From JAHEFU01 sp020440645 (lineage in GTDB: Bacteria; 4484-113; JAFGCY01), in NCBI GenBank assembly GCA_020440645.1, contig JAGRNR010000016.1, positions 1 through 64,000 on the forward strand: DNA of 64,000 bases. The letters are read 5' to 3'. This document shows, one piece after another, positions 36,019-42,719 of this stretch. Both the position numbers and the translations under genes were made by a program. Positions within the stretch are counted from its first letter, which is position 1. Each line of letters begins with the position of its first letter. A model generated the notes under the pieces. The model was not told the origin of the DNA. It saw only the letters and a list, made by a program, of their open reading frames with translations, and searched no databases.

Positions 36019-37227
36019 ATGCCATTTTTCAAAGAGGCGCCGCCCGCCCCTGCCATCCAGCCCACCGCCGACTTCCCGGCCTTCCTCGAGCGCTACCGTG
36101 CCAGCCAGCCGAGCATCCAGAACTTCCTGTACCTGAACCATGCCTCGGTCGGCCCGCTCTCGGACTGGGTGATCGCCGCTGTCAATGAACAGCTGGCGCA
36201 GCAGCAGATGGCGGACAGCGTCGACCAGGACCCCTGGTTCGACGGCTGGCGCTTGTCCCGCCAGCGCGTGGCGGAATACATCGGGGCCACGGACCGCAGC
36301 GAGGTCTGCCTGCTTTCCAGTACGCATACCGCACTGCTGCGCGCCTTCCAGGCCATACCGATCGAACCTGGCGACGAGGTGATCTGCCCGGCGGACGACT
36401 TCCCCAGCCTGTACACCGCGATGTCGGAGCTGACTTCCCGCGGGGCCGTGCTGCGCGCTGTCCCCAGTGGCAAGGGCGACGGCATAGTCAGGACCGCTGA
36501 CATGCTGGCGGCGATCACGCCGAAGACGAAAGTGGTGGCCCTGAGCTGGGTGAACTTCTTCCACGGCTACACGATGGACCTCGCCGCCATCGGCCGCGCT
36601 GCCCGTGCCAACGGCAGCTGGTATGCCGTGGACTGCATGCAGGGTCTCGGCGCATTGACAATCGACGTGAAGGCAACTGGTGCGAACTTCATCGCCGGGC
36701 ATGGCGCCAAGTGGCTGTGCGCCCCACTTGCCAGCGGCTTCCTCTGGGTGGACCCACAGCTTGATCCGGAGCAGGTCACACCGCGCACCGATGGCTGGTT
36801 TGCGCTCGAACTGAACCACCTGAGCTATACCGACCGCTCAGTGAAACCGAAGCACAATGCCAACCGTTTCAGCCTTGGCACTGTCCCCTTCCCCTCCGCC
36901 TTCGGCCTGCGCCGCGCCTGCGAGATCTTCCTCGAAGCCGGTCCGCAGCGCGTGGAGGAGCGCGCCATCGGCTACGCCGACGGCATCGCGGACTGCGTGC
37001 GGGATTGCGGGCTGGACCTGTACTACGACCGCAGCGAGCACCGCAGCGCAATCTTGTCCTTCACCCTGCCGGCAGGCAGCCCGCTGAGCGATGTGCTGAA
37101 GGGCCAGAAAGTGATCCACTCCGTGCGAGAGGGCAAGCTGCGCTTAAGCCCGCACTGGTACCACTCCGATGCGGAGATCGACAGTGTCTGCGAGATCATA
37201 CGGGAGAGCGCTAAAGTGCAGGTGTGA
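36019..37227 (+). CDS. Class V aminotransferase-fold PLP enzyme
   Basis: A 402-residue fold-type I PLP protein related to cysteine desulfurases and isopenicillin-N epimerase-like enzymes. FLYLNHASVGPLS opens the domain. WYAVDCMQGLGALTIDV carries the PLP-ring aspartate, and the Schiff-base lysine is in GHGAKWLCAP. The catalytic Cys loop of desulfurases (as in SufS here) is not evident, so it is likely an aminotransferase/epimerase or lyase of unknown substrate rather than a second desulfurase. The upstream open frame is not used because TATAAT sits directly ahead of the ATG. Confidence 0.82.
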   Translation: MPFFKEAPPAPAIQPTADFPAFLERYRASQPSIQNFLYLNHASVGPLSDWVIAAVNEQLAQQQMADSVDQDPWFDGWRLSRQRVAEYIGATDRSEVCLLSSTHTALLRAFQAIPIEPGDEVICPADDFPSLYTAMSELTSRGAVLRAVPSGKGDGIVRTADMLAAITPKTKVVALSWVNFFHGYTMDLAAIGRAARANGSWYAVDCMQGLGALTIDVKATGANFIAGHGAKWLCAPLASGFLWVDPQLDPEQVTPRTDGWFALELNHLSYTDRSVKPKHNANRFSLGTVPFPSAFGLRRACEIFLEAGPQRVEERAIGYADGIADCVRDCGLDLYYDRSEHRSAILSFTLPAGSPLSDVLKGQKVIHSVREGKLRLSPHWYHSDAEIDSVCEIIRESAKVQV

Positions 37228-37265
37228 TTGCGGACATGCCATACTTCTGTTAAGCTGTTATTGCA

Positions 37266-37436
37266 ATGAAGTCGTCGAAAGCAAACAACGGGGACAAGCA
37301 GGCAACTGACCATAAAGTAGTCGAAGGGCCACTGCAGACTGCCGTACCGTTCATGAGCCACGACCAGGTTGCGTTCAACTATGATGAGGCTTTCGAGGAA
37401 ATGAAGGAGTCCCTGAAGTACCTGGCGGAGAACTGA
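37266..37436 (+). CDS. Short antitoxin-like protein upstream of the Doc-type toxin
   Basis: A 56-residue acidic protein, below the usual gene-finding length. The N-terminus is Lys/Asn/Asp-rich and disordered-looking. The C-terminal half (AFNYDEAFEEMKESLKYLAE) should form an amphipathic helix of the kind with which Phd-like antitoxins clamp Doc. Its stop (37434-37436) lies 1 bp before the toxin's TTG start. No DNA-binding domain is evident at this length, so autoregulation is uncertain. Assignment rests on position and helix pattern. Confidence 0.55.
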   Translation: MKSSKANNGDKQATDHKVVEGPLQTAVPFMSHDQVAFNYDEAFEEMKESLKYLAEN

Positions 37437-37437
37437 T

Positions 37438-37830
37438 TTGGCTCCGCAGTTCCTGGACTTTGATGCACTGCTGTATCTGCACCAGCAGGTACTTAGGCTT
37501 ACTCCCAATGAGCCTGCCGGAATCCTGAACATCGGAGCGTTGGAATCCGCTGTCAATGCACCGATCAACCTCTTCCACTACGAAGGTAATGTTTCCCTGG
37601 CAAGACTCGCAGCCTGCTATGCCTACCATATCTCCCGCAACCATGCCTTCATGTCCGCTAACAAGCGTGTGGCCATGGCTGCCTGCGTGGTTTTCCTGAG
37701 AGGCAATGGCCTTCGCTTCAAACTCACCGACGAATCATTCGGCGTTATGCTGGAAAGCACTCTACGCAACGAGGCCTCTTTTGAGGATCTTGTGCAGTTC
37801 ATCCAGCAGAACATTGAATCCATGTTCTGA
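37438..37830 (+). CDS. Doc/Fic-family (death-on-curing) toxin
   Basis: A 130-residue Fic-fold protein of the Doc type. The core motif HxFx(D/E)xNKR reads HAFMSANKR with H69, F71, N75, K76 and R77 conserved, but the acidic metal-binding residue is Ser73. The following helix VAMAACVVFLRGNGL matches Doc (A..FLR.NG). Doc phosphorylates EF-Tu; loss of the acidic residue may impair activity or reflect divergence. It starts with TTG, with GGAG overlapping the antitoxin end 7 nt upstream. Confidence 0.8.
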   Translation: MAPQFLDFDALLYLHQQVLRLTPNEPAGILNIGALESAVNAPINLFHYEGNVSLARLAACYAYHISRNHAFMSANKRVAMAACVVFLRGNGLRFKLTDESFGVMLESTLRNEASFEDLVQFIQQNIESMF

Positions 37831-37846
37831 ACCAGCATCCCGTTTC

Positions 37847-37875
37847 TTGCAACTTCCCCTGCGGCCGAGTACTCT
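37847..37875 (+). promoter_or_regulatory. Candidate promoter of the DUF1800 gene
   Basis: TTGCAA (37847-37852), 17 bp, TACTCT (37870-37875). It lies 35 bp before the ATG, which has GAGGA as RBS. Confidence 0.5.
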
Positions 37876-37910
37876 CATAGGGGTGAATCACCACAGCGCA
37901 GAGGACGTGT

Positions 37911-39323
37911 ATGGCGCTCAATACTGAACGCGGCAAAGTAGCGCACCTGCTCAGGCGGGCCGGTTTCGGCGCCAGCCTGTCGGAGATCGACTACCATGCA
38001 AAGCAGGGCCTGGATGCCACCCTCGAACAGCTGCTCAACTACGGGCAGGTCGAGGAAGTGGAGCAGATCGATGTCTTCCAGCTGACCAACAACAAGGGCA
38101 ACCTGCCGGCGCCGATCGTCTCCGCCTGGTGGCTGTACCGCATGATGACCACCCGCCGCCCGCTGCAGGCAAAGCTCGCGCTGTTCTGGCACGACCACTT
38201 CGGCTGCTCGGCCGAGAAGGTGCAGAACGGCTACCTGATGGTGCAGCACATCAACCTGCTCAATGAGCTGGCCTCAAGCGATTTCCGCAACATCCTCGTC
38301 AGCGTGGCGCAGGACCCGACCATGCTGCGCTTCCTTGACAACAACACAAACGTCAAGGGCAAGCCCAACGAGAACTTCGCCCGTGAACTGATGGAGCTGT
38401 TCACGATGGGCATCGGCAATTACACCGAGAAAGACGTGCAGGAGGCGGCCCGTGCCTTCACCGGCTGGACCTTCCAGCGCCCGAACCGAATCCAGGCGGC
38501 GGTCAAGAACGCTGTGGAGCCGCAGTTCATCTTCCGCCAGGGCCAGCATGACGCTGAGATCAAGACCGTGCTCGGCGTGAGCGGCAACCTGAATGGCGAC
38601 GACGTGATCGACATCCTGTTGGACCAGCCGGTCACCTCTCGCTACATCGCGGGCAAGCTATGGAGCTGGTTCGTGTACGAGGATCCCGAGGAGCATGTCG
38701 TTGACAGGATCGCTGCGGTGTTCCGTGACAACAACTACAGTGTGAAAGTGCTGCTGCGGCATATGTTCACCAGCGAGGAGTTCTACTCCACCAAGGCTGA
38801 GCGTGCGCTGTACAAATCACCGGCGGATTTCACCGTCGGCATCAGCCGCGCTGTCGACCTGCCGGGCATCCTCGACCTCGTGAGCATCTTCCAGGAAAGT
38901 GACAAGGAAAAGCGCCGACTGCTGCGTGGAGCGGTAGGTGGTGTGATGGGCAGCATGAGCAACATGGGCCAGCAGCTGCTCTACCCGCCCACCGTTGCGG
39001 GCTGGGACGGCGGGGCGGCCTGGGTCAATTCGGCGACGATGCTGGAACGAATCAAGTTCGCCGACATGATGTTTGAGAAGAAGAATGGAGCGATCAACTG
39101 GAACTACCTCGTCGGCAACCGGCGCTTTGAATCGGTCGGCGAGGTGGTGGACCGGCTGTGCGAGGTTTTCGACGCCGGCCTGCCGGCTGAAAAGCGGCAG
39201 ATCGTGGCGAGCCATGTCGAGGGCCTGCTGGACAGGACCCGCGGCGAGGAGAAGTACCGCCAGGAAATGCTGCACCAGGCCTGCCGGCTGATCTTCGGCA
39301 GCCCGGAATTCCAGTTCTGCTGA
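37911..39323 (+). CDS. DUF1800 family protein
   Basis: A 470-residue protein with the DUF1800 pattern: HLLRRAGFGASLSEIDYHAK at the start, FWHDHFGCSAEKV, NENFARELMELFTMG, YTEKDVQEAARAFTGW and the C-terminal LYPPTVAGWDGGAAWVNSA. No signal peptide is visible. DUF1800 genes are nearly always followed by DUF1501 genes, as here, and the pair is thought to act in the envelope, but no activity is established. GAGGA precedes the ATG. Confidence 0.9.
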   Translation: MALNTERGKVAHLLRRAGFGASLSEIDYHAKQGLDATLEQLLNYGQVEEVEQIDVFQLTNNKGNLPAPIVSAWWLYRMMTTRRPLQAKLALFWHDHFGCSAEKVQNGYLMVQHINLLNELASSDFRNILVSVAQDPTMLRFLDNNTNVKGKPNENFARELMELFTMGIGNYTEKDVQEAARAFTGWTFQRPNRIQAAVKNAVEPQFIFRQGQHDAEIKTVLGVSGNLNGDDVIDILLDQPVTSRYIAGKLWSWFVYEDPEEHVVDRIAAVFRDNNYSVKVLLRHMFTSEEFYSTKAERALYKSPADFTVGISRAVDLPGILDLVSIFQESDKEKRRLLRGAVGGVMGSMSNMGQQLLYPPTVAGWDGGAAWVNSATMLERIKFADMMFEKKNGAINWNYLVGNRRFESVGEVVDRLCEVFDAGLPAEKRQIVASHVEGLLDRTRGEEKYRQEMLHQACRLIFGSPEFQFC

Positions 39324-39324
39324 C

Positions 39325-39373
39325 GGAGGCCAAGCTGTAAGCTTGGCAATGCCAGGCAGACTGCCTGGCCTCC
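39325..39373. repeat. Compound palindrome after the DUF1800 gene
   Basis: An outer stem GGAGG/CCTCC encloses two hairpins. The first has 8-bp arms (GCCAAGCT/AGCTTGGC, loop GTA). The second has 9-bp arms at 39351-39369 with a 1-nt spacer. The head reads GGAGGCC, as in the other GGAG-headed elements. It begins right after the DUF1800 stop. Confidence 0.85.
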
Positions 39374-39433
39374 ATTTCAAAGGCGAAGCCGGAGCTGCGC
39401 TGATTGAGATGAAGGACAAGAGATTTGATGGTT

Positions 39434-39451
39434 GTCAGACTTTCGTCTGAC
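39434..39451 (+). promoter_or_regulatory. Hairpin just upstream of the DUF1501 RBS
   Basis: GTCAGAC-TTTC-GTCTGAC (7-bp stem, 4-nt loop) lies about 5 bases before GGGAG and 14 bases before the ATG. It could influence translation or stabilise the processed message. Confidence 0.5.
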
Positions 39452-39465
39452 CGCCGGGAGAACAA

Positions 39466-40689
39466 ATGGCTGACAAGCATTCGAGAAGGGACTTCCTGGT
39501 ACGCAGTGGCAGTGTGCTGGCCATCGGCCTGCTCACCCCTGCCTGGCTGCGCGGCGTGGCGCTCGCCCAGAAGACGGAGCGCCTGAACGGCGTCACCGCC
39601 CGCAATGACAATGTGCTCGTGGTCTGCCAGCTCAGTGGTGGCAATGACGGCCTGAACACCGTGATCCCCTACAGCGTGAAGGACTACTACCGCTTGCGCC
39701 CCGGCATCGGCATCGCCGAGAAGCAGCAGATCCCGATTTCCGACACGCTTGCCCTGCACCCGGCATTGAAGCCCCTCAAGGGCCTGTGGGACGAGGGCAG
39801 CCTCGCCATCATCAACGGCGCCGGCTACCCTGAGCACAACCGCAGTCACTTCCGCTCGATGAAGATCTGGCAGACCGCCAGCCCGGACGCGCAGGCCACC
39901 ACCGGCTGGCTTGGCAACTACCTCGACCAGCTGCAGAACCCGGTCAGCCCCGTAGCCGGACTCTGCCTCGACACCGCCGCCAACCCGGCGATGACCGCCG
40001 GCCATGTCAGCGTGCCTACGATTGCCAGCCTTGACGACATCTCCGAGCTGGCCGGCACGCAGGATGCCGAGGCCGCAATGCGAGCCATCCAGCAGATGGA
40101 TGGCAATGGTGGATTCGCGCATGTCAGCGAAAGCACCAACAGCGCACTGGATGCCGTGCATGAACTGAACAGCATGCTTGGCAAATATGAGAATGTGATC
40201 GAGTACAAGGATGACAAGTTCAGCTCCGGCTTCCGCCAGCTGGCGAAGCTGATCGCGGTCTCGCCGCTGACCCGCGTGGCCTACCTGAGCGTCGGCGGCT
40301 TCGACACCCACGCCGGCCAGGCTGACAAGCATGCCGAGCTGCTTGGCAACTTTGCTTCAGGACTCTCCAGCTTCATGGACGAGATGGCGCAGATCGGCAT
40401 GCGTGACAAGGTCACGGTGCTGGCATTCTCTGAGTTCGGCCGGCGAGTCAAGGAAAATGGTTCCGGCGGCACCGACCATGGCCAGGCCGGTCCGATCTTC
40501 ATCGCCGGCGGTGCCGTGAAGGGTGGCCTGCACGGAGAGTACCCCAGCCTCTCCGACCTGGACGATGGCGACCTGCGTTACAACACGGATTTCCGCAAGG
40601 TGTATGCGACGGTGCTGGACCGCTGGTTGGCGGCTGACAGTGAGAAGCTGCTGGGCGGCCGTTTTGACAACCTGCCGCTCTTCGCCTAG
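39466..40689 (+). CDS. DUF1501 family protein with Tat signal
   Basis: A 407-residue protein with a twin-arginine signal (SRRDFLVRSGSVLAIGLLTP), so it is exported folded. Core motifs are VCQLSGGNDGLNTVIPY, the NRSHFRSMKIWQTASP block and GGTDHGQAGPIFIAGG, typical of DUF1501, which has a sulfatase/alkaline-phosphatase-like fold. It is co-oriented with DUF1800. Substrate unknown. Stop TAG (40687-40689) is the first triplet of a GGAG-headed repeat. Confidence 0.9.
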   Translation: MADKHSRRDFLVRSGSVLAIGLLTPAWLRGVALAQKTERLNGVTARNDNVLVVCQLSGGNDGLNTVIPYSVKDYYRLRPGIGIAEKQQIPISDTLALHPALKPLKGLWDEGSLAIINGAGYPEHNRSHFRSMKIWQTASPDAQATTGWLGNYLDQLQNPVSPVAGLCLDTAANPAMTAGHVSVPTIASLDDISELAGTQDAEAAMRAIQQMDGNGGFAHVSESTNSALDAVHELNSMLGKYENVIEYKDDKFSSGFRQLAKLIAVSPLTRVAYLSVGGFDTHAGQADKHAELLGNFASGLSSFMDEMAQIGMRDKVTVLAFSEFGRRVKENGSGGTDHGQAGPIFIAGGAVKGGLHGEYPSLSDLDDGDLRYNTDFRKVYATVLDRWLAADSEKLLGGRFDNLPLFA

Positions 40690-40735
40690 GAGGTCTGGCG
40701 CAAGCCAGGCATAGGAGGTCTGGCGCAAGCCAGGC
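40687..40735 (+). repeat. Two tandem GGAG-headed hairpin units
   Basis: Two identical 24-nt units (40687-40710 and 40712-40735; 25-bp period) start TAGGAG. Each folds into a 7-bp stem with a GCAA tetraloop. The first TAG is the DUF1501 stop codon. Confidence 0.9.
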
Positions 40736-40740
40736 GCGGT

Positions 40741-40760
40741 GGCCAGACGCCAGTCTGGCC
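40741..40760. repeat. Perfect hairpin GGCCAGAC-GCCA-GTCTGGCC
   Basis: An 8-bp stem with a 4-nt loop, part of the palindrome cluster between the convergent DUF1501 and MATE genes. Confidence 0.85.
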
Positions 40761-40902
40761 CGCACAGTTGGCACAAGCCAGCACACAGCTAATCAGATTG
40801 CCAGCGCGATTCCTTACAGCGGGATCTGCACAAATGGATATGGTGAAACTACTTGCCCGGACAACGCCCAAGCACGCAATCCGGCTAGCGCCGGACCACC
40901 CA

Positions 40903-40926
40903 GCCTGACTGGCGTCAGGCCTCCTA
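40903..40926 (-). repeat. Inverted GGAG-headed hairpin unit overlapping the MATE stop
   Basis: On the minus strand it reads TAGGAG plus GCCTGAC-GCCA-GTCAGGC (7-bp stem). Its TAG is the stop codon of the MATE gene. With the units at 40687 it bounds the 240-bp intergenic space as an inverted pair. Confidence 0.85.
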
Positions 40927-42384
40927 GCCGTCGGCGTCGCGCAGCTTGATCGTCTTCCACTTGCCGGTCTGGAAGCGCCAGAAAACCAGCGCAGCCTCGA
41001 CATACACCGACAACGCCATGCCCCACCACAGGCCGGCCAGGCCCCAGCCCAGCCCGATGCCTGTGCCGAGCAGGTTTTCAAAGGCGAGGAAGCCCATCAG
41101 CGGCAGGCGTACGATCCACATCGCAGTGAAGGCGATCCAGGCCGTGATCGCGGTGTCGCCGCTGCCACGCAGCGCACCGTTTAGCGTCATGCCGACACCC
41201 AGTCCCGGCAGGCACAATGCCATGATCTTCAGGAACTCGGCGGCCGGCGCCACCACTTCAGGGGCCGCCTTGCCAATGAACAGCACGATGAACTGCGGCG
41301 CGAAGGAATAGAACAGGATGCCCATCGTCCACATGATCACCTGGCTGCCGGCAACGCAGTAAAGTGCGCTGACACGCGCCTGCTCCACCTGCCGGGCACC
41401 GAGGTTCTGCCCGACCAGCGTGGCCGCCGCAATGCTGAAGGCGAAGGCCGGCATGAATGCCAGGCTCTCTGCCTGCAGTCCCACGTGCAATGCGCTCTGC
41501 CCAACCACGGAACCCGGCAGCTGCGTGATGATCTTGATGATCGCCAGCATCGCCATCGCGCGCATGCCAACCTGCAGGATCACCGGGAATCCGAGCGAGA
41601 ACATCTCCCAGGCCTTGCGCAACGGCCTGACGATCTCGCGCCAGGTGTTGTCAATGTCACCCTGTTCTCGCAGCATGAAGAATGCCACCGCCGCCGCAAT
41701 CAGGGTCGTGAGCGTGGTGCTCCAGGCCGCGCCTGCCACCTGGTAGCGGGAGATCAGGAACCAGTTGCCGGCGAAGTTCGCGATGTTCGAGACCACCAGC
41801 AGCCACAACGGGAACATCGTCTTGCCGACGCTGTTGAATACGCTCACGCAGGCCATCTGGAAGCCGACTGCTCCCAGCCCGAGCAGCAGGATCTGGAAGT
41901 ATTGCCAGGCGAACTGCCGGGTCAGCTCGATGCTGACCGTATCACTCGTCGCATGGTCGCTGGTCACCATCCACTGCACCGGATGCGGACCGGCCAGCAG
42001 GCCGATCCCGCCGAGCACGGAGCCGATGATCAGGCCGGCCATGATGCCGACCATTGCATAATGGCGCGCCTTCTGCGGCTCACCCATGCCGATCAGCCGG
42101 GCCACATAGGCCGTGATGCCCGTCCCGAGCCCCATGAAAACGCTCATCAGCATCCACATGCTGGTGCGACCGACGGCCAGGCTGGACAGTGCTTCCGCCC
42201 CCAGCGGGCTGACCATGCGGGTGTCCACGAAGCCGATCAGTGTCTGCAGCGCATTGGTCAGCGTGACCGGCAGCGCAAGGATCAGGATCATGCGCGCGAG
42301 CTCGGCCGGCGAGTTCCAGCTGATCAGGGAGTGCTTGCGGGGAGCAGCAATGGCCTTGGACACGATCCTAATAATACAGATCAA
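40924..42384 (-). CDS. MATE family multidrug/metabolite efflux transporter
   Basis: About 480 residues with 12 predicted transmembrane segments in the two six-helix halves typical of MATE (NorM/DinF) exporters. Recognisable stretches are ALPVTLTNALQTLIGFVDTRMVSPLGAEALSSLAVG at the start of half one and AFAFSIAAATLVGQNLGARQ in half two. It would use a Na+ or H+ gradient to export cations or metabolites. The TTG at 42384 or the GTG at 42363 may be the start; neither has a strong RBS. Confidence 0.9.
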   Translation of the reverse strand: MICIIRIVSKAIAAPRKHSLISWNSPAELARMILILALPVTLTNALQTLIGFVDTRMVSPLGAEALSSLAVGRTSMWMLMSVFMGLGTGITAYVARLIGMGEPQKARHYAMVGIMAGLIIGSVLGGIGLLAGPHPVQWMVTSDHATSDTVSIELTRQFAWQYFQILLLGLGAVGFQMACVSVFNSVGKTMFPLWLLVVSNIANFAGNWFLISRYQVAGAAWSTTLTTLIAAAVAFFMLREQGDIDNTWREIVRPLRKAWEMFSLGFPVILQVGMRAMAMLAIIKIITQLPGSVVGQSALHVGLQAESLAFMPAFAFSIAAATLVGQNLGARQVEQARVSALYCVAGSQVIMWTMGILFYSFAPQFIVLFIGKAAPEVVAPAAEFLKIMALCLPGLGVGMTLNGALRGSGDTAITAWIAFTAMWIVRLPLMGFLAFENLLGTGIGLGWGLAGLWWGMALSVYVEAALVFWRFQTGKWKTIKLRDADG

Positions 42385-42455
42385 AGTGTCAAAATAGTCT
42401 CAGTATTTTCGGAATATCTAATTTATCCTGACAGCCGATTACATGGAGGAAAAAG

Positions 42456-42713
42456 ATGGCTGAAGTAATCGTTTACAGCGCTGACTGGTGCGGAGACTGC
42501 GTCCGTGCCAAGAACTTCCTCAGGGAACACAACATCCCCTTCGAGGAACGAAACATCATGATGGATGCCAGGCTTGCTGAGGAAGTGGTGCAGTACAACA
42601 TCGAGGCCGGGCTCGGGCCAAAGCGCCGCATCCCGATCATCCTGCATAAGGGCAACATCCTCAGCGAGCCCAGCAATGATGAGCTCGCCGAGGAGTTTGG
42701 TATCCGTCTCTAG
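42456..42713 (+). CDS. Glutaredoxin-like protein
   Basis: An 85-residue thioredoxin-fold protein with active-site CGDC (residues 12-15) following VYSADW, and RIPIILHKGNILSEPSNDEL bearing the cis-proline region. It is closest to the NrdH/mycoredoxin-like glutaredoxins, which reduce disulfides or mycothiol/bacillithiol-type mixed disulfides. GGAGG precedes the ATG. The stop is 6 bp from the stop of the convergent FG-GAP gene. Confidence 0.88.
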   Translation: MAEVIVYSADWCGDCVRAKNFLREHNIPFEERNIMMDARLAEEVVQYNIEAGLGPKRRIPIILHKGNILSEPSNDELAEEFGIRL

Positions 42714-42719
42714 ACCGGC

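Noticed and set aside
36019..37227. A second SufS-type cysteine desulfurase
   Set aside because: The PLP lysine is present, but I could not find the persulfide Cys loop (RSGxHC) seen in SufS of this window.
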